Source: Hoeflea sp. (lineage in GTDB: Bacteria; Pseudomonadota; Alphaproteobacteria; Rhizobiales; Rhizobiaceae). Taken from it: a stretch of DNA of 50,011 nt. A program made the translations under genes and the position numbers. The stretch's first letter is position 1. Every line of letters starts with the position of its first letter. Below the pieces are notes generated by a model. That model made no database searches. It was not told where the DNA came from and saw only the letters and a list, made by a program, of their open reading frames with translations. The stretch is taken from contig NZ_JAUXOD010000015.1 of NCBI RefSeq assembly GCF_030682515.1, positions 1 to 50,011 on the forward strand, in the 5' to 3' direction. Shown here in pieces: positions 16,639-25,156 of this stretch.

Positions 16639-18288
16639 GTGAACACACTCACTCGGGACTGGTGGCGCGGCTGCGTCATCTACCAGGTCTATCCGCGCTC
16701 CTACCAGGACACGTCCGGTGACGGCGTGGGCGATATCCGCGGCATCATCCGGCGGCTCGATCACATCGCCTCGCTCGGCGTTGACGCGATCTGGCTGTCG
16801 CCCTTCTTCAAGTCGCCCATGGCCGATTTCGGCTACGACGTGTCAGACTACTGCGATATCGACCCGATGTTCGGCATGTTGTCCGATTTCGACGAGCTGA
16901 TCGAGAAGGCCCATGCGAAGGGGCTCAAGATCATCATCGACCAGGTGATCTCGCATTCCTCGGACCAGCATGCCTGGTTCAAGGAGAGCCGGTCGAGCCG
17001 GGACAATGCCAAGGCCGACTGGTACATCTGGGCCGATCCCAAGCCCGACGGCACCGCGCCCAACAATTGGCTGTCGATCTTCGGCGGACCGGCCTGGGAG
17101 TGGGACAGCACACGGCGCCAGTACTACATGCACAATTTCCTGGCCTCGCAGCCGGACATCAATTTCCACAATGAAGAGGCGCAGAACGCCATCCTCGACA
17201 CCGTCCGCTTCTGGCTCGACCGGGGCGTCGACGGGTTCCGGCTCGACACGGTGAACTTCTATTTCCACGACGCCCTTCTGCGCGACAACCCGCCGCTGGC
17301 GCTGTCGGCGGAGGACGGCAACTTCATGGGCGTGGATGCGCCCGACACCAATCCCTACGGCTTCCAGGACCATCTCTACGACAAGTCCCAACCCGAGAAC
17401 ATCGTGTTCCTGCAGCGGCTGCGCGCCCTGCTCGACGCGTATGAGGGACGCACCACGGTGGGCGAGGTCGGCGACGGCCGCCGCTCGCTCAAGACCGCGG
17501 CCGCTTACACAAACGGCGGCGACAAGCTGCACATGTGCTACACCTTCGACATGCTCGGCGCGGAGTTTTCCGCCGAGCATTTCCGCCGCAGCATCGCCAA
17601 TTTCCAGTCCGTGGTGCAGGACGGCTGGGTCTGCTGGTCGTTTTCCAACCACGACGTCGAACGGCATGTCTCGCGCTGGAAGCAGCCGGGCGACGATCCG
17701 CGGCACATGGCCCGCTTCGCCATCACGCTGCTGACCTCGTTCCGCGGCTCGATCTGTCTCTACCAAGGGGAAGAATTGGGACTGGAGGAAGCCGAGCTCG
17801 CGTTCGAGGATCTGACCGACCCCTACGGCATCCGGTTCTGGCCGGCCTACAAGGGACGTGACGGATGCCGGACGCCGATGGTGTGGAACCGCGATGCGCA
17901 CAATGCCGGCTTCTCCGACGCGCCGCGGACCTGGCTGCCGATACCGGACAGCCATCGCCAGCACGCGGTGGACCAGCAGGAACATCTGAGCGGGTCGACC
18001 CTGAGCCACTACCGCCACATGCTGGAATTTCGCCGGTCGCATGAAAGCCTGATCGACGGGCAGATGATGTTTCTCGAAACCAATGGCGATCTGCTGGCCT
18101 TCACCCGGGGCGAGGGCGCGGAGCGGTTCCTGTTCGTCTTCAATCTCGCCCGCACCGGGGTCGAGTGGACGGCGCCGTCCGATCTCGAGATCGCCGAAAT
18201 TGTCCGGCTGCCGGGCTTCGCGCCCGGTCATGACGGCCGCACGGTTCATCTCGCCGGGCTCGACGCCTTCTGCGCCCGGCTCGCCTGA
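16639..18288 (+). CDS. GH13 alpha-glucosidase (AglA-like)
   Basis: A 549-residue cytoplasmic GH13 enzyme that hydrolyses terminal alpha-glucosidic bonds in maltose, sucrose or trehalose-like disaccharides. The start WWRGCVIYQVYPRSYQDTSG is the family hallmark. The catalytic nucleophile is Asp203 in GFRLD, the acid/base Glu276 in VGEVGDG and the third acid Asp339 in FSNHDVER. A short C-terminal beta domain ends the protein. The GTG at 16639 is preferred over an ATG at 16561, because GGAG lies just upstream and the protein family begins there. Rhizobial homologues sit in agl ABC-transporter operons; here the gene stands alone, convergent with the broken adenine deaminase gene. Confidence 0.92.
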   Translation: MNTLTRDWWRGCVIYQVYPRSYQDTSGDGVGDIRGIIRRLDHIASLGVDAIWLSPFFKSPMADFGYDVSDYCDIDPMFGMLSDFDELIEKAHAKGLKIIIDQVISHSSDQHAWFKESRSSRDNAKADWYIWADPKPDGTAPNNWLSIFGGPAWEWDSTRRQYYMHNFLASQPDINFHNEEAQNAILDTVRFWLDRGVDGFRLDTVNFYFHDALLRDNPPLALSAEDGNFMGVDAPDTNPYGFQDHLYDKSQPENIVFLQRLRALLDAYEGRTTVGEVGDGRRSLKTAAAYTNGGDKLHMCYTFDMLGAEFSAEHFRRSIANFQSVVQDGWVCWSFSNHDVERHVSRWKQPGDDPRHMARFAITLLTSFRGSICLYQGEELGLEEAELAFEDLTDPYGIRFWPAYKGRDGCRTPMVWNRDAHNAGFSDAPRTWLPIPDSHRQHAVDQQEHLSGSTLSHYRHMLEFRRSHESLIDGQMMFLETNGDLLAFTRGEGAERFLFVFNLARTGVEWTAPSDLEIAEIVRLPGFAPGHDGRTVHLAGLDAFCARLA

Positions 18289-18305
18289 GGGCTGCCTCCC
18301 TCAGG
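18284..18305. terminator. Hairpin between convergent genes
   Basis: CCTGAGGG (18284-18291) pairs with CCCTCAGG (18298-18305) around a 6-nt loop and spans the stop codons of both the alpha-glucosidase gene (plus) and the adenine deaminase gene (minus). There is no T run on either side, so it may be a weak bidirectional terminator. Confidence 0.4.
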
Positions 18306-20001
18306 GATCGATGATCTCGAAGGCGTCGACGTCGATCATGCCGCGGTCGGAGATCTTGAGATGCGGGATCACCGGCAGCGGCAGGAAGGCCAGTTGCAGG
18401 AAGGGCTCGTCGAGCGTGCCGCCCAGCGATTTGGCGGCGGCGCGCAACGGGATCAGCGTTTCGCGCACCCATTCATAGGGCCGGTCGCTCATCAGCCCGG
18501 CCACCGGCAGGGCGATCTCGGCCACGACCTTGCCATGCTCGGCCACGACGAAGCCGCCGCGGATCTCGCTCAGCCGGTTGGCGGCCACCGCCATGTCAGC
18601 CTCGGTCGCGCCGACGACACAGATATTGTGGCTGTCATGGCCGACGGTCGAGGCGATGGCGCCGCGCTGGAGCCCAAAACCCTGGACAAAGCCGGTGGCG
18701 ATGTTTCCGTTCTTGCCGTGGCGTTCGCTCAGCTAAATCTTGAGGATATCGCGGGTGAGATCGACCTGCTTCTCGCCATTGTCGATGGCGAGATCGAGAT
18801 CGCGCCGCTCGGTGATGATCTTGCCGGGAATGATGCCGATCACCGGCGTCCGGCTCGAATTCTTGCGCACGGTGAAGGAGGAAGCCTCGACCTTCGGCGC
18901 GCGCACGCTGTCGGTGCCGACAAGCGCGGTCACCGCGCGCGTGGCGAACAGGTCGTCGGTGACGCGGCGGCCGGCGGAAAACACCATCTTAGCATTGCAC
19001 TCCTCCAGGCTGTCGAGCACCACCAGGTCGGCGCGCCAGCCCGGCGCCACCAGGCCGCGGTCCCTGAGCCCGAAGGCGCGGGCAGCCGAGATCGAGGCGG
19101 CGCGGTAGATCGCCAGCGGCTCGACGCCCTTCGCAATGGCGTGGCGGATCATGTAGTCGAGATGGCCGTGCTCGTATATGTCGAGCGGATTGCGGTCGTC
19201 GGTGCACAGCGCCAGGAACGGCGAATTGCGCTCGGTGATGATCGGGATCAGCGCGTCGAGGTCGCGGCTGACCGAGCCCTCGCGGACCAGCACATGCATG
19301 CCCTTCGACATCTTCTCGAGCGCTTCCTCGGCGGTCGTGGATTCGTGCTCGGTGCGGATACCGGCTGAGAGATAGCCGTTCAGCCCCAGCCCGCGCAACA
19401 GCGGCGCATGGCCGTCGATGTGGCCGCCCTGGAAGGCCTCGAGCTTGGCCATGCAGGCAGGATCGCGGGCGAGCACGCCGGGGAAGTTCATGAACTCGGC
19501 AAGGCCGATCACCTGGGGGTGATCGCGGAAGGGGAGGAGGTCCTCGATATCGAGGCGGGCGCCGGCGGTTTCGAGATGGGTGGCGGGCACGCAGCTCGAG
19601 AGTTGCACGCGGATGTCCATGATGGTCTGGACCGCGCAGTCGAGAAAATAACGGATGCCGGGCGCACCCAGAACATTGGCGATCTCGTGCGGGTCGCAGA
19701 TCGCGGTGGTGACGCCGCGCGGCAGGACGCAGCGGTCGAATTCGTGCGGCGTGACCAGCGAGCTCTCGATGTGCAGATGGGTGTCGATGAAGCCCGGGAC
19801 GACGATCCGGCCGGAGATGTCGATCTCCTTAAGGCCGGAGTAGCTCTCCAGCGTGCCGACGATCCGGTCACCACAGATGGCGATGTCGCCCTCGCGCAAG
19901 GCGCCGGTGGTGAGATCAAACAGCCTGCCGCCCTTGAGCACGAGATCGGCGGGCGCCTTGCCCTGGCCCTGGTCAATCATGTCGCCGAGTTTGTGGGTCA
20001 T
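18301..20001 (-). pseudogene. ade: Adenine deaminase interrupted by an in-frame amber codon
   Basis: The full frame from the ATG at 20001 to the TGA at 18301 would give 566 codons, the normal length for adenine deaminase (Ade; adenine to hypoxanthine plus ammonia). Metal-binding motifs DTHLHIES and DPHEIANV and the C-terminal part with [13 protein letters not shown]-like sequence (here [14 protein letters not shown]) are all present in one frame. Codon 423 (18733-18735) is TAG, just before the conserved [13 protein letters not shown] stretch, where relatives have a sense codon. There is no frameshift: 143 good codons follow. It is either a recent nonsense mutation, a sequencing error or, less likely, readthrough. 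A GGGAA ribosome site precedes the ATG. It is last in the pyrimidine gene train, after a terminator-like hairpin. Confidence 0.85.
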
Positions 20002-20033
20002 GGCTGGTTCCCTTGCTGTGTGCTCGAATCAAA

Positions 20034-20059
20034 ACCGGCCGGCTTGGGAGCCGGCCGGT
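20034..20059 (-). terminator. Strong hairpin after the ABC binding-protein gene
   Basis: A perfect 11-bp stem, ACCGGCCGGCT (20034-20044) with its complement (20049-20059) and a 4-nt loop, is followed on the minus strand by TTTTG. It lies between the binding-protein stop and the adenine deaminase start, so it probably ends or attenuates the pyrimidine transcript and makes ade poorly expressed unless it has its own promoter. Confidence 0.7.
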
Positions 20060-20081
20060 CAAGTCTACCTCAAACGGGCGA

Positions 20082-21047
20082 TCACATCGCGTCGGTGATG
20101 GCCGACGTCCAGGCGCCTTCCGGCTGCTTGGTGATGATCTTCTGGTCGAGCAGCGCCTGGGCGGTCCGCTCATAGGCTTCCGGGATCAGCTTGGCATCGG
20201 GTTCACCGATCAGCTTGGCCACTTCGCCCATCATCCGCTTCTGGTGGTTCTCGTCCTGGCCGCCATTGTCCATGACGATCGAGGCTGCTTCATCCGGGTT
20301 GGCGATGGCGTATTCCCAGCCCTTCATCGAGGCCTTGACGAACTTGACCATCTTTTCGGCGAAGGCCGGATCGGCGAGCTTGTCTTCCATCGCGTAGAGG
20401 CCGTCCTCGAGCAGGTCGTTGCCCATCTCGGAGTAGTTGAAGACGATCAGGTCTTCCGGCTTGTAGCCGGCGTCGATCAGCTGCCAGTACTCGTTGTAGG
20501 TCATGACCGAGATGCAGTCGGCCTGCTTCTGGATCAGCGGCTGCACGTCGAAGCTCTGCTTGAGCACGGTCACGCCATCGGGGCCGCCTTCGGTGGACAG
20601 GCCGAGCTTGTTCATCCAGGCATAGAACGGATATTCATTGCCGAAGAACCAGACGCCGAGCGTGTGACCCTTGAAGTCGGCTTCGGTCTTGATCGGACCG
20701 TCGGCGGGGCAGACGAGCTGCATGCCGGCCTTCTTGTAGGGCTGGGCGATGTTGACGAGGCCCACGCCCTTCTCGCGCGCCGACAGGGCGCCGCCCATCC
20801 AGTTGACGATGACGTCGGCGCCGCCGCCGGCAATCACCTGCTCGGGCGCAATGTCCGGTCCGCCCGGCTTGATTTCCACATCAAGGCCGGCTTCCTCGTA
20901 GAACCCCTTGTCCTTTGCGACGAAGTAGCCCGCGAACTGGGCCTGAGCGACCCACTTGAGCTGCAGGGTCACCTTGTCGGCGGCGTGTGCCGCACCCGCC
21001 ATCAGGGTCATGGCAAGCGCCAGTGTCAGTCCAATTGTTTTTTTCAT
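20082..21047 (-). CDS. NMT1/ThiY-like ABC substrate-binding protein (probable pyrimidine uptake)
   Basis: A 321-residue periplasmic protein with a signal peptide (residues 1-22, MKKTIGLTLALAM then AAHAA). The mature start KVTLQLKWVAQAQFAGYFVA is typical of the NMT1/THI5-like family, whose members bind hydroxymethylpyrimidine, thiamine precursors, riboflavin or related rings. GAGGAG precedes the ATG at 21047. It closes a set of two permeases and an ATPase embedded in a pyrimidine-catabolism train, so the probable cargo is uracil, thymine, dihydropyrimidine or a ureido intermediate; this is inference from position. The frame stays open far upstream into the permease gene, but the signal peptide fixes the start. 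Confidence 0.88.
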   Translation of the reverse strand: MKKTIGLTLALAMTLMAGAAHAADKVTLQLKWVAQAQFAGYFVAKDKGFYEEAGLDVEIKPGGPDIAPEQVIAGGGADVIVNWMGGALSAREKGVGLVNIAQPYKKAGMQLVCPADGPIKTEADFKGHTLGVWFFGNEYPFYAWMNKLGLSTEGGPDGVTVLKQSFDVQPLIQKQADCISVMTYNEYWQLIDAGYKPEDLIVFNYSEMGNDLLEDGLYAMEDKLADPAFAEKMVKFVKASMKGWEYAIANPDEAASIVMDNGGQDENHQKRMMGEVAKLIGEPDAKLIPEAYERTAQALLDQKIITKQPEGAWTSAITDAM

Positions 21048-21079
21048 TGACGTTCTCCTCTGGTTAAGGCCCCGGTCGA

Positions 21080-22189
21080 TCATCTGCGATAGCTCGGATG
21101 CCAGAATGTGACGGTTCGCTCGAGAAGTGCAAGCGCCCCATAAAACAAAGACCCGACAACGGCTGCAAGGGCAATTTCCGCCCAGACCATGTCGAGGTTC
21201 ATCCGACCCACTTCGGTCGAAATGCGAAAGCCCATGCCGACGACCGGCGTTCCGAAGAACTCGGCCACGATGGCGCCGATCAGCGCCAAGGTCGAGTTGA
21301 TCTTGAGGGCATTGAAGATGAAAGGCATTGCGGCCTGTAGCCGCAGTTTCATGAGCACCTGCCAGTGGCTGGCGCCATAGGTGCGCATCAGGTCGCGCTC
21401 CATGTCGCCGCTGGCGGCCAGGCCCGCGAGCGTGTTCACCAGCATCGGGAAGAAGGTCATGACGACGACGACGGCGGCCTTGGACTGCCAGTCGAAGCCG
21501 AACCAGATCACCATGATCGGCGCGATGCCGATCATCGGCAGCGCCGAGACCATGTTGCCGATGGGAAGCAGGCCATTGGCGAAGAAGCGGAACCGGTCGG
21601 CGAGAATGGCGACGAGGAAGCCCGAAAGCGAGCCCACCACATAGCCGAACAGAACCGCCTTGAGCACGGTCTGGCGGAAGTCCGCCGCCAGGATCGGCAG
21701 CGAATTGCCGATCCGCACGCCGATGGCGGAGGGGGGCGGCAGCAGCACGAAGGGAATTCCCGCGCCCCGGACAATGCACTCCCACAGGATCAGGACCCAG
21801 ATGCCGAACAGCACCGGCACGGTGATCGAGACAAGTCCGAATCCCTGGCCTTTGCTTCTGCCGTCGCCCGACAGCACGGTGACCAGCCGCCAGGCCAGAA
21901 GCCAGGCAGCAGTGAGGCTTGCGAAATACCCGGCCGTTGCCGTGCCGGTGGCTTCCGCGAGACCGGCAATCAGCAGGGCCGCCGCCGCGAAACTCGCCAC
22001 CATCAGCACCAGCGCCTCCACGCCCGACGGCAGGCGCAGCATCGACAGGCATGCGCCCGCGATGAGGATCGCCGCCACGGCGAGGGAGTAGGGGGCGCTC
22101 ATGCCGGCGGTAAAGGGCAGGGCGGTGAGACTGTAGAGTGTGGCGACGAGCGCTGCGAGCGCCTGCCAGTTGGGACGGAGCGCGCTCAT
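21080..22189 (-). CDS. ABC transporter permease with extra N-terminal membrane domain
   Basis: A 369-residue inner-membrane permease of the BPD_transp_1 type. The C-terminal 250 residues form the usual six-helix domain, with the EAA-type loop LMRTYGASHWQVLMKLRLQAA and AEFFGTPVVGMG. The first 110 or so residues add about four hydrophobic segments not found in ordinary permeases of about 260 residues. Its ATG overlaps the stop of the preceding permease gene (ATGA at 22186-22189). It pairs with that permease to form the channel. The role of the extra domain is unknown. Confidence 0.88.
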   Translation of the reverse strand: MSALRPNWQALAALVATLYSLTALPFTAGMSAPYSLAVAAILIAGACLSMLRLPSGVEALVLMVASFAAAALLIAGLAEATGTATAGYFASLTAAWLLAWRLVTVLSGDGRSKGQGFGLVSITVPVLFGIWVLILWECIVRGAGIPFVLLPPPSAIGVRIGNSLPILAADFRQTVLKAVLFGYVVGSLSGFLVAILADRFRFFANGLLPIGNMVSALPMIGIAPIMVIWFGFDWQSKAAVVVVMTFFPMLVNTLAGLAASGDMERDLMRTYGASHWQVLMKLRLQAAMPFIFNALKINSTLALIGAIVAEFFGTPVVGMGFRISTEVGRMNLDMVWAEIALAAVVGSLFYGALALLERTVTFWHPSYRR

Positions 22190-23073
22190 GCCTGTCTCGC
22201 TCCCATCCTTGCATTGACCAGCCGGCCGAGAATGCCCACGAGGCTCACGAGCAGGATGGCGACAATCGAGCCGGCGATGAGGGCCGCGAAGATGTCGATG
22301 GTCTGGCTGTAATAGGAGCCGGCCAGAAGCTTGGAGCCGATGCCGGCCACGGCGCCGGTCGGCAGTTCGCCGACGATGGCGCCGATCAGGGAGGCTGCGA
22401 TCGCCACCTTCATCGAGGTGAAGAAGAACGGCACCGAGGCCGGGATCCTGAGTTTCCAAAGCAGCTGCATTTTGCTCGCCGAATAGGTCCGCATCAGGTC
22501 GAGATGCAGCACGTCGGGCGAGCGCAGCCCCTTGACCATGCCGACGGCGACCGGGAAGAACGACAGGTAGGTCGAGATCAGCGCCTTGGGCAGAAGCCCG
22601 GTGACGCCGACGGCCGACAGCAGCACGATGATCATCGGCGCGACCGCCAGGATGGGAATGGTCTGCGAGGTGATGATCCAGGGCAGGAGCGACCGGTCGA
22701 GTGCGGGAACGTGGACGATGCCGATGGCGATGGCGACGCCCAGCGCCGTGCCCATGGCGAAGCCCAGAAGCGTGGCCGACAGCGTGATCCAGGAATGATA
22801 GACGAGGCTGCGCTTCGACCACGGCTTGACCGTCAGCGTGTTGGTCCACAGGTTCTCGGCCACCTGGTGCGGCGCGGGCATGGTGGGCTTGGGCTGGCTC
22901 ATGGTCGCCAGCAGGAATTCGGCGCCGGTGCGGGTCACGTCGGTGCGGCGGTCGAAATCGCGCTGGAACGGGGCATTCAACGCATAGGCGGCGATGTACC
23001 AGGCAATGAGGATCACCAGCAGAATGGAGCCGACCGGCGCCAGCCGGTCCCTGAGAAAGCTTCCGCCGCTCAT
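22186..23073 (-). CDS. ABC transporter permease
   Basis: A 295-residue permease with about six transmembrane helices and the EAA loop LMRTYSASKMQLLWKLRIPAS. An unusual hydrophilic periplasmic segment of about 55 residues lies between helix 1 (about 13-32) and helix 2 (near 90). This is the SsuC/ThiX-like class that pairs with NMT1-type binding proteins. It overlaps both neighbours by four bases: the small DMT protein stop upstream and the second permease start downstream, showing tight translational coupling within the transporter block. Confidence 0.9.
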   Translation of the reverse strand: MSGGSFLRDRLAPVGSILLVILIAWYIAAYALNAPFQRDFDRRTDVTRTGAEFLLATMSQPKPTMPAPHQVAENLWTNTLTVKPWSKRSLVYHSWITLSATLLGFAMGTALGVAIAIGIVHVPALDRSLLPWIITSQTIPILAVAPMIIVLLSAVGVTGLLPKALISTYLSFFPVAVGMVKGLRSPDVLHLDLMRTYSASKMQLLWKLRIPASVPFFFTSMKVAIAASLIGAIVGELPTGAVAGIGSKLLAGSYYSQTIDIFAALIAGSIVAILLVSLVGILGRLVNARMGARQA

Positions 23074-23408
23074 CCCTGCCTCCCCTGCGGCCAGACGATC
23101 AGCGTCACGGCGACGATGCCGAGCGTGATGCCGCCGATCTGCATGTTGGTCGGCCGCTCGCCGAAGATCAAAAGCCCGACGATGTTGATCAGCACCAGTT
23201 GCAGCACGGCCGACAGCGACATGGCGACCGCGAGCCCGCTTTCCTTCATCAGCCGCACCATCATCAGATTGCCGACCGAATAGAGCCCGATGGCGAGCGC
23301 CAGCAGCCAGATCGACGGCCGGTCGACATAGATCCTCAGGCTGCTGGCTGCGGCGAGGAAGATCACCATGGCGCCTGCGAGCCAGATCATCAGCGACGCG
23401 CTCATCAT
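23070..23408 (-). CDS. Small four-helix DMT/EamA-like membrane protein
   Basis: A 112-residue membrane protein with four helices (about 4-21, 32-50, 58-78 and 88-106), the size of one EamA half or an SMR protein. SLSAVLQLVLINIVGLLIFGERPTNMQIGGITLGIVAV has the G-E-R/x-P and helix-4 pattern of the drug/metabolite transporter superfamily. Its stop overlaps the permease start, and its start overlaps the GNAT stop. Embedded in a pyrimidine transporter block, it could export a product such as beta-alanine or an acetylated derivative. This role is a guess. Confidence 0.8.
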   Translation of the reverse strand: MMSASLMIWLAGAMVIFLAAASSLRIYVDRPSIWLLALAIGLYSVGNLMMVRLMKESGLAVAMSLSAVLQLVLINIVGLLIFGERPTNMQIGGITLGIVAVTLIVWPQGRQG

Positions 23409-23893
23409 GCTGCGGCTCCCGGCCAGCGCATCAGCAAGGTCTGAACACCTTCCTCTGTCGCCTCGTTGCGCCCTTCCGGGACTTCCACCAGCCCTTCGCG
23501 CGCGTAAAAGCGCACGGCATCGCGGTTGGGCTCGAACACTGTCAGCTCAAACCCCTGCGGACGCGCGTGCTTGGCCGCGTCGAGCAGGGCCTTGCCGAGG
23601 CCCGCGCCGCGGGCGGAGGGGCTGAGATAGAGCGCGTGAATGAAACCGGCTTCCTCATCCATCGACAGGTAGCCCTCGATGGCGCCGTCATTCTCGGCGA
23701 CGAAGATGGTCCGGCTGTCGAGCAATGCCGGGACAAACACCGCTTCGAGGGCGTCTTTGTCGATCGTCCGCGGCAGCCAGTCCGTGGCATCGATATAGGC
23801 ATTGATGATCGCCGCGCAGGCGGGCAGATCACGGGCGGCCGCGCGGCGGACGACAGGCATCGCAGGCGCTTTGCGGGCGGCGCTATTCATCAT
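23405..23893 (-). CDS. GNAT-family N-acetyltransferase
   Basis: A GNAT acetyltransferase of about 162 residues. The conserved acetyl-CoA loop LYLSPSARGAGLGKALL carries the R/Q-x-x-G-x-G/A pattern, preceded by IEGYLSMDEEAGFIHALYLS and followed by FEPNRDAVRFYAREGL, the usual motif B tyrosine region. The start at 23893 overlaps the ATPase stop; a later ATG at 23860 begins right at the domain and is an alternative. It lies between the transporter ATPase and the DMT-like gene, coupled to both. It may acetylate an amine that arises in the pathway, but no target can be read from the sequence. Confidence 0.82.
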   Translation of the reverse strand: MMNSAARKAPAMPVVRRAAARDLPACAAIINAYIDATDWLPRTIDKDALEAVFVPALLDSRTIFVAENDGAIEGYLSMDEEAGFIHALYLSPSARGAGLGKALLDAAKHARPQGFELTVFEPNRDAVRFYAREGLVEVPEGRNEATEEGVQTLLMRWPGAAA

Positions 23894-24665
23894 AGCTGTG
23901 TCCCGCCTTGAGGCCTTCACGCACCTGGTGGGCGATCTTCAGGAACTCCGGCGTCTCGCGGATGTCGAGCGGCCGGTCGGGCCCGAGATCGCAGTCGATG
24001 ATCTCGTGGATGCGGCCGGGCCGGGGGCTCATCACCACGATCCGTGTCGACAGGAACACGGCCTCGGGGATCGAGTGGGTGACGAAGACCACGGTCTTCT
24101 TCGTCTTGGCCCAGAGTTTCAGGAGCTGCTCGTTCAGATGATCACGGACGATCTCGTCGAGCGCGCCGAAGGGTTCGTCCATCAACAGCATCGCCGGTTC
24201 CACGGCGAGCGCGCGGGCGATGGAGGCGCGCTGCTGCATGCCGCCCGACAGCTGCCAGGGGAATTTCTTCTCGAAGCCCGCCAGGTTCACCAGTTCGAGA
24301 TTGCTCCTGACGCGTTCGCTGCGAGTGGCGGCATCCAGCCCCATCACCTCGAGCGGCAGGCCGACATTCTTCTCGATGGTGCGCCACGGCAGCAGCGCCG
24401 CCTGCTGGAACACATAGCCATAGGCGCGCGCCAGCCGGGCCTGTTCCGGCGTCATGCCGTTGACGCTCATGGTGCCGCCGGTGGGTTGCTCCAGGTCGGC
24501 GATCACCCTCAGGAGCGTGGTCTTGCCGCAGCCCGACGGGCCGATCAGCGAGATGAACTCGCCCTCGGCAATGTCGAGCGTGATGTCTTTCAGCGCGTGG
24601 ACGGGCCCGTCATTGGTCTCGAAGGTCAAGTCCAGATTTTGGGCGGAAATGACTGTCTCAGGCAT
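23883..24665 (-). CDS. ABC transporter ATP-binding protein
   Basis: A 260-residue ATPase of the SsuB/TauB/ThiZ class. Walker A is GPSGCGKTT near residue 43, the Q loop is VFQQAALLPW, the signature is LSGGMQQR and Walker B is LLMDEPFGALDE; the switch histidine is in VTHS. It powers the two permeases downstream. No good ribosome site precedes its ATG, but a nine-codon open frame (24658-24687) with its own GGGGAAC site ends over this start, so coupling to it is possible. It follows the secreted-protein gene by 98 bp. Confidence 0.94.
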   Translation of the reverse strand: MPETVISAQNLDLTFETNDGPVHALKDITLDIAEGEFISLIGPSGCGKTTLLRVIADLEQPTGGTMSVNGMTPEQARLARAYGYVFQQAALLPWRTIEKNVGLPLEVMGLDAATRSERVRSNLELVNLAGFEKKFPWQLSGGMQQRASIARALAVEPAMLLMDEPFGALDEIVRDHLNEQLLKLWAKTKKTVVFVTHSIPEAVFLSTRIVVMSPRPGRIHEIIDCDLGPDRPLDIRETPEFLKIAHQVREGLKAGHSYDE

Positions 24666-24763
24666 GAAGTGCTGCTTTTTGTTTCATTGCGTTCCCCATT
24701 ATGTTCGTCATGCCTGCCCTTGTCTTCCTTGGCAAGTTTTGTGCCGCATCACCCCCGGTTCGG

Positions 24764-25156
24764 TCATGGGCATTTCCCCAGCGGACCCCAGACGCTGAGC
24801 TCGTCGAAGTTGACCATATAGGTCGCATCCGGATTGCGCGAGATCGTGAACCGGGTCTTGACCGCGCCGCTCTCGCCTTCTTCGCGGCACAGCCCGTCCA
24901 CTTCAAGAACCCCGTCCTTGTCGCCCGCCAGGGTCAAGCCGTCGCAGGCGCTTGCAAAGCTCGACACCTCGTCGGGCGTCAGCAGCAATTGCATGTCGGA
25001 GACGATCCTGCCGGTCCTGTGAAATTCGCAGCCCTCCGCATTGCCATAGGCGCCGTCAATCGGCAGCCTCTCGGCAAATGCCGGAGCGGCAGCGGTCACG
25101 GCAAGCAAGGCCGTGCCCAGCAGGCGGTCAGGAACGAAAGCGCACACGACCGTCAC
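24764..25156 (-). CDS. Secreted 130-residue protein coupled to hydA
   Basis: I do not recognise this family. The GTG start overlaps the hydA stop (GTGA at 25153-25156). The N-terminus has a signal peptide (hydrophobic core about residues 11-24, then APAFAE). The mature part has five cysteines and ends in GPLGKCP, suggesting a disulfide-bonded periplasmic domain. A stretch such as DATYMVNFDELSVWG is likely beta structure. It is part of the pyrimidine train by position and coupling, between dihydropyrimidinase and the transporter ATPase. Confidence 0.7.
   Translation of the reverse strand: MTVVCAFVPDRLLGTALLAVTAAAPAFAERLPIDGAYGNAEGCEFHRTGRIVSDMQLLLTPDEVSSFASACDGLTLAGDKDGVLEVDGLCREEGESGAVKTRFTISRNPDATYMVNFDELSVWGPLGKCP

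Noticed and set aside
20082-22214. Apparent 710-codon fusion of permease and binding protein
   Set aside because: The upstream half is a shadow frame of the permease gene; the signal peptide and GAGGAG site fix the binding protein start at 21047.
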